25,641 bases of DNA from Clostridia bacterium. GTDB taxonomy: Bacteria; Bacillota; Clostridia; Oscillospirales; Acutalibacteraceae. Each line of letters begins with the position of its first letter. Position 1 is the stretch's first letter. The DNA lies in assembly GCA_900769535.1 (NCBI GenBank), contig CAAGHB010000067.1, positions 1-25,641 on the forward strand, given 5' to 3'. Below are positions 16,536-22,957 of the stretch, one piece after another. The notes beneath the pieces were generated by a model. It saw only the letters and a program-made list of their open reading frames with translations, had not been told where the DNA came from and searched no databases. Made by a program: the position numbers and the translations under genes.

Positions 16536-16569
16536 AAAAAAGCGTGTGCTATTAGGCACACGCTTTTTT
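16536..16569. terminator. Bidirectional terminator, first copy of a repeated hairpin
   Basis: AAAAAAGCGTGTGC (16536-16549) pairs with GCACACGCTTTTTT (16556-16569). It serves the radical SAM gene on the plus strand and the small minus-strand gene at 16576. A nearly identical hairpin recurs at 17015-17048. Confidence 0.9.
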
Positions 16570-16575
16570 GTATAT

Positions 16576-16827
16576 TTATTCTCCGAATTGCGCTTTTATT
16601 TTTTCGTTGATTTTCGCATCCATGCCGTTTGGCAATAGCATTAAATCTTCCTCTTTAATTGAAAATTCGGCTATATCCGGACTGTCACCATATTGTGGAA
16701 AATACACATCCCACTCACCGTCAACACACTCTTCTAACCATACGACACCCTGCATACCTTTGTGCACGCCGAGTTTTGCATATTTTTCTTTTTCAACAAT
16801 TACTTCTACACAATCCATCATTTTCAT
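16576..16827 (-). CDS. Small acidic protein, DUF4926-like (weak match)
   Basis: An 83-residue protein without signal peptide or membrane segment. The first 65 residues have the feel of the DUF4926 beta-barrel: MMDCVEVIVEKE...LGVHKGMQGVVW...EWDVYFPQYG...EFSIKEEDLMLLP, that is, a Gly-x-x-Gly-x-Val turn followed by strands ending in a short acidic segment. Such proteins occur singly or near toxin systems; an immunity role is only a guess. The start at 16827 has a TGGAGG site, which overlaps the stop of the 33-residue frame upstream, so the two are probably translated together. It lies between two matching terminators. Confidence 0.65.
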   Translation of the reverse strand: MKMMDCVEVIVEKEKYAKLGVHKGMQGVVWLEECVDGEWDVYFPQYGDSPDIAEFSIKEEDLMLLPNGMDAKINEKIKAQFGE

Positions 16828-16833
16828 TTTTAT

Positions 16834-16935
16834 TTACCTCCAAAAGGTGTTGTTAGCTGTATGTGTCCATTTTGGCGCTTCGGGTGGTTGCTCATCCCAA
16901 ATTGCTGCTTTTAAAACTTCTGATAAGTAGTCCAA
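16834..16935 (-). CDS. 33-residue small protein with a TTG start
   Basis: A short frame begins with TTG at 16935, seven bases after AAGGAGA, and reads (L/M)DYLSEVLKAAIWDEQPP followed by a Trp-rich tail ending FWR. Its stop codon abuts the ribosome binding site of the downstream 83-residue gene, a normal operon junction. No family is recognised. It could be a genuine small protein, a translational leader for the next gene, or the tail of a gene lost by rearrangement. A strong ribosome binding site at the start argues for real translation. Confidence 0.5.
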   Translation of the reverse strand: MDYLSEVLKAAIWDEQPPEAPKWTHTANNTFWR

Positions 16936-16953
16936 CTAATTATCTCCTTTCGA

Positions 16954-16959
16954 ATTATA
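16954..16959 (-). promoter_or_regulatory. Candidate -10 box for the small two-gene unit
   Basis: On the minus strand TATAAT (16954-16959) lies just ahead of the 33-residue frame. A -35 is poor: TGTACT at 17-base spacing, or TTGAAC at 23. Confidence 0.35.
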
Positions 16960-17014
16960 ACATTTTTCAGCGCAAAAGTACAGTTCAAATCCAGTCTCCC
17001 TGCACCGTTGATGC

Positions 17015-17048
17015 AAAAAAGCGTGTGCCGTATAGCACACGCTTTTTT
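17015..17048. terminator. Bidirectional terminator, second copy of the repeated hairpin
   Basis: AAAAAAGCGTGTGC (17015-17028) pairs with GCACACGCTTTTTT (17035-17048) around a 6-base loop. Both arms are identical to those at 16536-16569. It closes the minus-strand phage-like operon. Confidence 0.9.
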
Positions 17049-17056
17049 CTGTTACA

Positions 17057-19048
17057 CTATTTCCTTCGGCAGCATAGGGTTACGTTGTCGATTTTCACCC
17101 TGCCCTTTCCGCTGAACTCGGCCGAAAAGGCATTACCCCTCTCGCCATTTATCACCGTCAGCTTTTCCGAAGCTTCGCTCGGCTTTATTTTTGCCGAACC
17201 GCCGCGTCCGTTTTCGTTTAAAATAGAGGCGGTCACCTCGTTTTCGGCGGTAACCATTGCCGTCAGCCGAGCAGAAAGCGCCGTATCGTCACCGCTGCCC
17301 AATCTGACCGTTCCCGTTTTTGCCGACCATTCAATCGGAGACTCTGTCTTTTTGCCCGTTTTGTCATTACCCGACGAACCGGTCAGCGAGCAGGTAACGA
17401 TACTTTCGTCCCCCTTGTGTCCGTACAAATACAGCTTTTTATCCCCTCTGAGAGCCGTCCACCTTACGCCCTCATTGGCAATGTTCCAGCTCATCCAACA
17501 CAGCTTCTTTTGGGCGGTGAGGTCATCGGAATATGACGAATAATTTTCCATTGCATTTGACATACAGTCAAGTACCAGCAGGTCATTGCCGATAAGAAGA
17601 TAATATTTTCCGTCGCAAAAAGCAGCATAAGCGCCCTTTAACTCCTCGACAGAATGGCCCTTTATAATCGGCTCAACCGAGTATGACAGCTCGCAAACGT
17701 CATCTTCGCTCGGATTTATCACCGCCGACATCATTCTCACAACGCCGTCGGAATTAAGCCATACAAGCCGTCCGTTGCAGCTTATCGCCGTTTCGGGACA
17801 GTCACAGCCGATGTCGGCGATTTTTTTTGACGTAAAAGAAACGGTGGCGCCGACATCGCCCTTTGTTTCTCCGCTGTCGAGCTCATTTTGAGTATATTTT
17901 TTGCCCGTTTCGATTTCACCGAGCCACAGTGAGCCCTGCTTTAAAACGGCAACCCTGTCTCCTACCTGCACAACGGCAGAAACGGCGTCGTTGTCGGCGC
18001 CGACCTCAACCCTGCCCGATTCAGGAAAATAGAATATATCCGAATTTCCCGTCAGCAAAAGGGTTGACGGGCTTTTTTTCGAGCCGTAAACAATCCAGGT
18101 GGTCTCGCCGTCCTTTGCGCGAAAAATCGCCGAACGGTTACAGCTGCAAATGGCATCGTCGCCCTTGCCCTCCTTTATGGTGATTATAAATCGATTGCAA
18201 GCATAGTTTCCGTAAGGCGTATACGCCTTTGAAAAACTGTTCTCACCCCAGTTCATAAATACAAGTGTGCGCCTATCGTCACCAAAGGAGCGAAGCACCA
18301 TATCAATTGTATCATCCGGCTCGGTATAACCAAACAGCCCCTCCTCCGAGGTTCTCATTCCATACTCATAGCGCATATTCACATCGTCGGTATATTCCGC
18401 CTTCAACTCAGCGTTACAGCCAATCGGATATGGCAAAACATACACGTTTTTTCCAAAATTCGTCGTCTGGGTAACAACGTATTTATTGGCAATGAGGTTT
18501 TTATCCTCATACCTCTTGCCATTGTAAGCATAGGGCTTAATTTCTTCCTCGTTTTCATAATAATAGCCCGTTCCGCCAACCGATACCGTCGGAATATACG
18601 CCTCATCCTCGATAGATAAATTGCCGTCGATTTCAATATTATCGCTGTCCATTTTAGTTATCTTTGTTACAAGAGGGCCGTTTTTGCCCATATAATAAAT
18701 TACCGCTTTGTCTCGGTCAATAAGAGCCACCGCATCGGTTGCATTAGCGTTTATATTCACAATATTTTTGAGCGCACCGCTTTCATTAAAACAGGCAAGA
18801 TTTATGTCACCGTCGGCACTTATGCCAAAGGTACGTCCGTCAACGGTAAAATAATCGTAGTCACCCCAATAAATTCTTTCGGCGCAAAATTCAAGCGACG
18901 GCCGAAGTGAAAGCTCACCCTCGTTTATCTGCAAATTTGACATAGAGGAAAGCTGATTTTCCTCCGCCTTGCCGTCGAGCCGCACACCGCCGCCAAATTC
19001 GAGACGTTCGGTTTTTGTTTTTGAAACCTTTAATTTCGGAAACTTCAA
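17057..19048 (-). CDS. Phage structural-type protein, tail nozzle/stabilisation-like (tentative)
   Basis: A 663-residue soluble protein with no signal peptide. Its N-terminus, LEFGGGVRLDGKAEENQL, then NLQINEGELSLRPSLEF, follows the pattern seen in T7 gp12-like nozzle and P22 gp10-like stabilisation proteins (a Gly-rich start, a short spacer, then an Asn-x-x-x-x-x-Gly-x-Leu-x-x-Arg-Pro segment). The rest is strand-rich with repeated short Trp/Tyr/Gly turns, as expected of a beta-propeller. The start is a TTG at 19048 behind AAAGGGGGA. It is the last gene of the phage-like operon, separated from the capsid gene by a strong terminator. The family link rests on pattern only. Confidence 0.55.
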   Translation of the reverse strand: MKFPKLKVSKTKTERLEFGGGVRLDGKAEENQLSSMSNLQINEGELSLRPSLEFCAERIYWGDYDYFTVDGRTFGISADGDINLACFNESGALKNIVNINANATDAVALIDRDKAVIYYMGKNGPLVTKITKMDSDNIEIDGNLSIEDEAYIPTVSVGGTGYYYENEEEIKPYAYNGKRYEDKNLIANKYVVTQTTNFGKNVYVLPYPIGCNAELKAEYTDDVNMRYEYGMRTSEEGLFGYTEPDDTIDMVLRSFGDDRRTLVFMNWGENSFSKAYTPYGNYACNRFIITIKEGKGDDAICSCNRSAIFRAKDGETTWIVYGSKKSPSTLLLTGNSDIFYFPESGRVEVGADNDAVSAVVQVGDRVAVLKQGSLWLGEIETGKKYTQNELDSGETKGDVGATVSFTSKKIADIGCDCPETAISCNGRLVWLNSDGVVRMMSAVINPSEDDVCELSYSVEPIIKGHSVEELKGAYAAFCDGKYYLLIGNDLLVLDCMSNAMENYSSYSDDLTAQKKLCWMSWNIANEGVRWTALRGDKKLYLYGHKGDESIVTCSLTGSSGNDKTGKKTESPIEWSAKTGTVRLGSGDDTALSARLTAMVTAENEVTASILNENGRGGSAKIKPSEASEKLTVINGERGNAFSAEFSGKGRVKIDNVTLCCRRK

Positions 19049-19073
19049 TTTTATCCCCCTTTCATAAAATCAA

Positions 19074-19117
19074 AAAAACGGGTGGGCAACGGATACCCCC
19101 TGCCCACCCATTTTTTG
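19074..19117 (-). terminator. Strong terminator between the capsid and 663-residue genes
   Basis: GGGTGGGCA (19080-19088) pairs with TGCCCACCC (19101-19109); an A run on the left gives a T tract on the minus strand, and a T run lies on the right. On the minus strand it stands directly after the capsid gene, so read-through would be limited. Confidence 0.85.
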
Positions 19118-19122
19118 CTTAA

Positions 19123-20049
19123 TTAGTAAATATAGGCATAGATTGAGTTTTCGTTCGACTTTTTAACAAGAATATCGTAATAGAGGCGATAATCGAACTT
19201 ATACGCGTCCATCTGCTGATTGCGGTCGGGTGTGAAAACGCGCACCTTGTCGGTCTTTTTAATGAGCATACCTGCCTTTTTGGGCATTGCAAGGATACCG
19301 ATTTCGTCTGCATCGTCGCTGGGAAGGAAGCCGCCGTCGGTTTCGCCCTCGGTTACGCCGTCGTTAAAGGTATAAGCGGTCTTCATTCGCGGAGAAGCAA
19401 CCGGAATGATATAGGCGTTGTTGATTTTGTGAAGATTTGTCGAAATCTCACCCTTTTTGAATTCGCCCATTTCGAGAGTGCGGTTAAGCTCGGTTGTGTT
19501 CATAAGCGCCGAGTAAACAGCGGGGTTTACGAATACAACGATTTCTTCATCATAGCCAACCTCTCCTGCAACCTTTTCGATGGCGCTGTTTACGAGCTTA
19601 AAGCAGTTATCTGCAAGGGTTTCGCCCGATTCGAGAGCAACCGTCTGGTTGTTGACGGTAGCAATACCTGCGAGCTTTGAAAGAGCGTATGCGTCAATTT
19701 CGGGAGCTACCTTTGTGCGAACGAATTCGCCCATAATCTGACCTGCAAGACCGGCAATACCTGTTTCGTCCATATCCTCACGGTCGATAGAAAATGAACG
19801 CGCTCTGTCCTGAGTCAAGCGGTAGCTTTCCTGATTAACGGTAACCGAGCCGTTGGCAAAGCCGCCGTCACGGTCATAGTTTCCGAGTCCGCTGAAATCA
19901 ACGTCGGGGATAAGCACGGTACGTGCGCCGACGAATTTCTGGCGGAATGAGTTGTCTGCCATAAAGGCGGTAACCGACTTCTGCACTACGGCTTTGTCGA
20001 GTTCGTTTGTAAGCTTGCTTTCAAAATCAAGTGTGTTAATTGTTGACAT
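19123..20049 (-). CDS. Phage major capsid protein
   Basis: A 308-residue protein of the kind annotated as major capsid protein in clostridial phages. Recognisable stretches are FVGARTVLIPDVDFSGLGNY, then a Thr-Val-rich strand leading to RLTQDRARSFSIDREDMDETG, then GQIMGEFVRTKVAPEIDAYALSKLAG, and a C-terminal DKVRVFTPDRNQQMDAYKFDYRLYYD. It should form the icosahedral shell with an HK97-like fold. A GGAGA site precedes the ATG. The scaffold-like gene lies 36 bases upstream, the usual scaffold-capsid order. Codon choice matches the host genes, and the frame is intact. Confidence 0.85.
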   Translation of the reverse strand: MSTINTLDFESKLTNELDKAVVQKSVTAFMADNSFRQKFVGARTVLIPDVDFSGLGNYDRDGGFANGSVTVNQESYRLTQDRARSFSIDREDMDETGIAGLAGQIMGEFVRTKVAPEIDAYALSKLAGIATVNNQTVALESGETLADNCFKLVNSAIEKVAGEVGYDEEIVVFVNPAVYSALMNTTELNRTLEMGEFKKGEISTNLHKINNAYIIPVASPRMKTAYTFNDGVTEGETDGGFLPSDDADEIGILAMPKKAGMLIKKTDKVRVFTPDRNQQMDAYKFDYRLYYDILVKKSNENSIYAYIY

Positions 20050-20085
20050 TATAATTTTCTCCTTTTTTTATGTTAGTTTTTTTAT

Positions 20086-20706
20086 TTATGCCCAAACTCC
20101 TTTGAGCATCGCGGCAATTTCCGGAGATGAAAGGCGGTCGGGTGAATCTTTTAGTCCGCCTGTTGCCGCCGCAGATGCCTTTTCCTGCGCCGCCGACGAA
20201 CGCTGCGCCCTCACCTTCTCCGAGTGCAGATAGCCGAGATAGGCGTAATAAAGCGGTATCTCCCCGTTGAGCGATTGCTCAATGACCGATTTCGGTATCT
20301 CGCGAATGTTTATCTCCGGAAATTTTGATTTAAGCTCGATAAATTGAGCTGTCAGTCGGTTCTGCCGACCGTCGTTTTGAGCCGCGTTTTGCTCCCTGCT
20401 TGCCCTTTCCTCCCTTTCTTTAAACAAGTGGTCTACAAGCTGAGCAATGCTCATTGAGCTGTCGGGTGACAGCTCTTTAAGCCGGTTCAAAACGGGTATA
20501 AGCGAGTCATATTTCATTCCCTTTTCGGCAAAATCCCTTGCCTCGCTTTCAGACAAACGTCTCAGCTGCTTATTGAACTTGACCTCGATGCCCCCTTCTT
20601 GCTCATCGCTCGGTATGGCTGCCTCACTTTGAACAGACATTTCAGCCCCTTCGTTTTCAGCCGAGATTTCCGCCTCTGGCTGAGCGGTAATAATTTCATC
20701 TGTCAT
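20086..20706 (-). CDS. Phage scaffold-like protein
   Basis: A 206-residue, highly charged, largely helical protein with an acidic N-terminal third. GIEVKFNKQLRRLSESEARDFAEKGMKYDSLIPVLNRLKEL (about residues 39-80, given here in outline) is the pattern often seen in clostridial scaffold proteins next to capsid genes. The middle is Glu/Arg-rich and the C-terminus ends in SSPEIAAMLKGVWA, possibly the capsid-binding tail. A scaffold holds capsid subunits in register during shell assembly and is then released. An AAAAGGAGA site precedes the ATG. The assignment rests on composition, motif and place. Confidence 0.7.
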   Translation of the reverse strand: MTDEIITAQPEAEISAENEGAEMSVQSEAAIPSDEQEGGIEVKFNKQLRRLSESEARDFAEKGMKYDSLIPVLNRLKELSPDSSMSIAQLVDHLFKEREERASREQNAAQNDGRQNRLTAQFIELKSKFPEINIREIPKSVIEQSLNGEIPLYYAYLGYLHSEKVRAQRSSAAQEKASAAATGGLKDSPDRLSSPEIAAMLKGVWA

Positions 20707-20733
20707 ATTTTTTCTCCTTTTTAATATTTTTTT

Positions 20734-20796
20734 AAAAGGCGGTGAAAGGAGCGTTTTTTACGGCGCCGTTGCACCTGCCCTTTTCATCGCCTTTAA
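20734..20796. repeat. Long imperfect inverted repeat with a central palindrome
   Basis: In the 115-base gap between the small membrane-protein gene and the scaffold gene, AAAAGGCGGTGAAAGG faces CCTTTTCATCGCCTTT with one bulge and one mismatch. Between the arms is the perfect 10-base palindrome ACGGCGCCGT (20760-20769). The right-hand minus-strand arm is followed by A, not T, so it is not an obvious terminator. It may be a leader fold, a processing site or a protein site ahead of the structural genes. Confidence 0.6.
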
Positions 20797-20821
20797 TTTT
20801 AATTGGATTTATTTGCTTTTT

Positions 20822-21025
20822 TTAAATCACGATTTCGTCCTGTTCGGTACCGTCATAATTTAAAAAGTTTCGGTACTCGGCGGCAAACTTAACTGCCTCC
20901 AAATTCGACTCCGTCGGCTGAGCTTGTCTCATAGACGGCCTTTGCGACCTCGTAATTCTTCCTGCCGCAAAGCCGACAAGAAAATTCACAGCCACCGCCG
21001 AAATTGTTAAAAACAATATCTCCAT
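20822..21025 (-). CDS. Small one-helix membrane protein of the phage-like operon
   Basis: A 67-residue protein with one N-terminal hydrophobic helix (about 3-23, MEILFLTISAVAVNFLVGF) followed by a basic patch and a soluble tail with FAAEYRNFLNYDGTEQDE. The ATG at 21025 is chosen because GAGGTGA lies just upstream; an in-frame GTG at 21034 is inside that binding site. It starts 10 bases after the stop of the gene before it, so the two are translated in tandem. The NFLNYDGTEQ motif recurs in small phage proteins, as I recall, but no function is known. Confidence 0.65.
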   Translation of the reverse strand: MEILFLTISAVAVNFLVGFAAGRITRSQRPSMRQAQPTESNLEAVKFAAEYRNFLNYDGTEQDEIVI

Positions 21026-21035
21026 TCGCTTCACC

Positions 21036-21287
21036 TCACTTTATATCGTCAATTATTTTCACCGAAAGTCCGGTGTCTGAGCCCTGCTGGGAGCAAATCC
21101 TCATAACTTCTTTGAGACAGTTCATTTCTCCCGACTGCGCCTTGTTTACAATCACGGCGGCAATCAGCGCCGCATTGTCCTTTTTTCCGGTATAGCCGAG
21201 GCCGTCGAGCAGCCCCGCCTTGTCGTCGCAGGGAAGCTTCATCAGCTCCTTTATATATCCCTCGACCGTCTTTTTTCTTTGTGCCAA
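21036..21287 (-). CDS. Small phage-like protein, possibly TerS-like
   Basis: An 83-residue helical protein if it starts at the TTG at 21287. That start is preferred because AAGGAGGTG (21293-21301) lies ahead of it; the frame is open to an ATG at 21356 that has no ribosome binding site. The segment DNAALIAAVIVNKAQSGEMNCLKEVMRIC has a pattern like the helical region of small terminase subunits, in which a Lys-Ala-x-x-Gly turn precedes an Ile/Leu-Lys-Glu helix. No HTH can be confirmed. It is the first gene after the terminator at 21384-21436, ahead of the scaffold and capsid genes, where TerS often lies. The function is uncertain. Confidence 0.55.
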   Translation of the reverse strand: MAQRKKTVEGYIKELMKLPCDDKAGLLDGLGYTGKKDNAALIAAVIVNKAQSGEMNCLKEVMRICSQQGSDTGLSVKIIDDIK

Positions 21288-21301
21288 AAGGCCACCTCCT
21301 T
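21288..21301 (-). promoter_or_regulatory. Ribosome binding site that fixes the TTG start at 21287
   Basis: On the minus strand AAGGAGGTG is followed after five bases by TTG. It is the best Shine-Dalgarno match in this operon and lies inside the longer open frame, which argues against the upstream ATG. Confidence 0.65.
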
Positions 21302-21383
21302 GCCCCGCCATATTCCTCATTTTAGATGTTATCACATCATCAACCTGACATTCCATGACAACATAAAAAAGTTTTTATTGAGT

Positions 21384-21436
21384 AAAAAACGAGCTTAAAA
21401 AGCGCAACCGTAACCACACTTTTTAAACCCGTTTTT
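21384..21436. terminator. Terminator between early and structural phage-like genes
   Basis: AAAAACGAGCTTAAAAAGCG (21385-21404) pairs with most of CACTTTTTAAACCCGTTTTT (21417-21436), with a few mismatches or wobbles. Each arm ends in a T run on its own strand. On the minus strand it follows the DUF1492-like gene and precedes the next gene by about 96 bases. Confidence 0.7.
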
Positions 21437-21443
21437 ATATTAT

Positions 21444-21866
21444 TTATGCAATATTGCAACCCACAAATTTTTCTGCCTCCGCAAGCGCCTTTGAATGAAT
21501 ACGATATATACTGCGAGGGTCAAAATTCATATTTTCGGCTATGTCCTCCCACTTTTTGTTGCAAAGATAGCGGAGGGTGAGAAGCTGCCGATAGCTCTCG
21601 TTATCAATTTTCACTATCACCCCGCTTATCTCGTTATAAAGTCGGTTGAGACGCTCGATATCCTTTTCAATCGTTCTTTCAATATCCACCATTTCCTCAA
21701 CCGCATTCGCCATTTTGGACCTTTTATATGTACCCGAAACACGACACGCCTCTATCACCGAGGTCGCCCGTGTTGCAATTTCCTTCAAATGCAAAATTTG
21801 CTCCTGCTTTATTCTAATCCTCGTATCTATCTCTCTGATTTGCTCAAAATAATCTCTTACTGTCAT
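21444..21866 (-). CDS. DUF1492/ArpU-like phage transcriptional regulator
   Basis: A 140-residue protein with a coiled-coil N-terminal part (about 1-95) and a C-terminal sigma-region-4-like helix-turn-helix: LTLRYLCNKKWEDIAENMNFDPRSIYRIHSKAL, given here in outline, at about residues 97-129. The order matches DUF1492 and ArpU-type proteins, which control late gene transcription in Gram-positive phages. The start has an AAAAGGAGAAG site and lies directly after the stop of the Cys-rich gene, so the two are coupled. It is followed by a terminator and then the structural genes, as expected if it drives or licenses late transcription. Confidence 0.8.
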   Translation of the reverse strand: MTVRDYFEQIREIDTRIRIKQEQILHLKEIATRATSVIEACRVSGTYKRSKMANAVEEMVDIERTIEKDIERLNRLYNEISGVIVKIDNESYRQLLTLRYLCNKKWEDIAENMNFDPRSIYRIHSKALAEAEKFVGCNIA

Positions 21867-22028
21867 TTACTTCTCCTTTTCGAATTTCGCCTTTGCGCAG
21901 ACAATACAGTAGGGCTCTCCGCAGTAGTAGTCGATAAAGTCGGTCACTCCGCATTCGGTACATCCGATTTTTTCGCTACATTCCCTGCACCCGTCACATT
22001 CACTTGCGCTGTTTTTCAAACAATACAT
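21867..22028 (-). CDS. Cys-rich putative zinc-binding small protein
   Basis: A 53-residue protein starting MYCLKNSASECDGCRECSEKIGC, with eight or more Cys in CxxC-like pairs (CDGC, CTEC, CIVC), so zinc binding is expected. The ATG at 22028 is preferred because AAAAAGGA lies about 10 bases ahead. The frame is open to a GTG at 22118, giving 83 residues with a Lys-rich N-terminus but no clear ribosome binding site. It is the first gene on the minus strand after the divergent control region, and its stop abuts the start of the DUF1492-like gene. Early phage genes often encode such proteins; the role is unknown. Confidence 0.6.
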   Translation of the reverse strand: MYCLKNSASECDGCRECSEKIGCTECGVTDFIDYYCGEPYCIVCAKAKFEKEK

Positions 22029-22204
22029 TATGCTTTTTTCCTTTTTTATAGGTGTTTTTTGTTTTGCCTTGGTGTTTGGCATAAAGTATTTCATCGGAAA
22101 CTCGACCTTTTTCGACACCGAATTTCCGCTTTTCCGCTTATTCTTTATGATAAGCGCAGATTTTGTTACTACTTGTCACTATTTAATTTTTTCGGGGCGT
22201 TCTT

Positions 22205-22234
22205 ATTATATATCTACTTAAAGTAGAATGTCAA
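22205..22234 (-). promoter_or_regulatory. Early promoter of the phage-like operon with a palindromic operator
   Basis: On the minus strand TTGACA (22229-22234) and TATAAT (22205-22210) are 18 bases apart, near the sigma-A consensus. The dyad TCTACTT-A-AAGTAGA (22213-22227 on the plus strand) lies wholly in the spacer, so a bound repressor would block polymerase. Confidence 0.75.
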
Positions 22235-22241
22235 GCATATT

Positions 22242-22262
22242 TTTGTCACTATTAGTCACAAA
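22242..22262. promoter_or_regulatory. Candidate repressor operator (near-palindrome)
   Basis: TTTGTCACTA (22242-22251) and TAGTCACAAA (22253-22262) flank one central base and are symmetric except at one position in each arm. A half copy, TTGTCACTATT, occurs at 22173-22183. Its place between the divergent promoters suits the XRE-S24 repressor. Confidence 0.55.
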
Positions 22263-22265
22263 ATA

Positions 22266-22294
22266 TTGCAAAATTTCTACTTTTAATTTATAAT
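22266..22294 (+). promoter_or_regulatory. Promoter of the XRE-S24 repressor gene
   Basis: TTGCAA (22266-22271) and TATAAT (22289-22294) are 17 bases apart; the spacer holds a half-site TCTACTT (22276-22282) matching the dyad over the opposite promoter. A second TATAAT is at 22300-22305. Negative autoregulation is inferred. Confidence 0.65.
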
Positions 22295-22326
22295 AACTAT
22301 ATAATACAATAAAAAGAGGTGAATTT

Positions 22327-22932
22327 ATGTCCATCGGAGAGAATATAAAACAGCAGCGTCTATCCCTTGGTTTGACCCAGGATAAGCTCGGCGAAATGCT
22401 CGGCGTAACGGGAAAGGCCGTTTCCACCTGGGAAAAAGGAACAAAAATTCCGCGTATGCCGATAATCAAACGTTTGTCCGAGCTTTTCGAAATTCCAAAG
22501 AGTCAGCTTATCGACGATGACGGCGACAAAAAGCTTGACCCAATCGTTCACGTTCCCCTCGTCGGTCGAGTTGCTGCCGGCGAAGGATGCTTCGCCGAGG
22601 ATAACTATGACGGCTACGAGCCGGTACCCGCCGATATTCTCACCCCTGACGAAAAATACATTTTCCTTAACGTAAAAGGCGACTCAATGTCACCGAAAAT
22701 CGAGGAGGGCGACCATCTGCTTGTCCAATTACAGCCGTCGGTTGACAGCGGCTCATTCGCCGTAGTAGTAATCGACGACGAGGACGGCGTAGTAAAAAAG
22801 GTATGCTACACCGCCGACCGAATAGAACTAATCAGCGAAAATCCGTATTATCCCCCCCGAATTTTCGAGGGAGCCGACGTAACACGAGTAAGAGTGGTCG
22901 GACTTGTCAAATATATTTACAGAAAGCTTTAA
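22327..22932 (+). CDS. LexA/CI-like repressor (XRE HTH + S24 peptidase)
   Basis: A 201-residue protein with an XRE helix-turn-helix at about residues 6-60 (QDKLGEMLGVTGKAVSTWEKG) and a C-terminal S24 self-cleaving domain. The putative cleavage site is Ala84-Gly85 in GRVAAGEG; catalytic Ser120 lies in VKGDSMSP and Lys157 or Lys158 in DGVVKKV. Such repressors are cleaved when RecA filaments form, releasing phage genes after DNA damage. An AAGAGGTG site precedes the ATG. It diverges from the phage-like operon across a 209-base control region and leads, 25 bases on, into the 590-residue gene. Confidence 0.9.
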   Translation: MSIGENIKQQRLSLGLTQDKLGEMLGVTGKAVSTWEKGTKIPRMPIIKRLSELFEIPKSQLIDDDGDKKLDPIVHVPLVGRVAAGEGCFAEDNYDGYEPVPADILTPDEKYIFLNVKGDSMSPKIEEGDHLLVQLQPSVDSGSFAVVVIDDEDGVVKKVCYTADRIELISENPYYPPRIFEGADVTRVRVVGLVKYIYRKL

Positions 22933-22957
22933 TTTCCACACGAGGTGAATAAATATT

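Noticed and set aside
16536..17048. Insertion sequence bounded by the repeated hairpins
   Set aside because: There is no transposase frame inside, no target-site duplication is visible, and the hairpins work as terminators.
16863..17543. 226-residue open frame on the plus strand
   Set aside because: It crosses a terminator and the minus-strand 663-residue gene and its low-complexity translation matches nothing.
21495..22226. 243-residue open frame on the plus strand
   Set aside because: It is antisense to the DUF1492-like and Cys-rich genes and runs into the early promoter; composition is that of a shadow frame.
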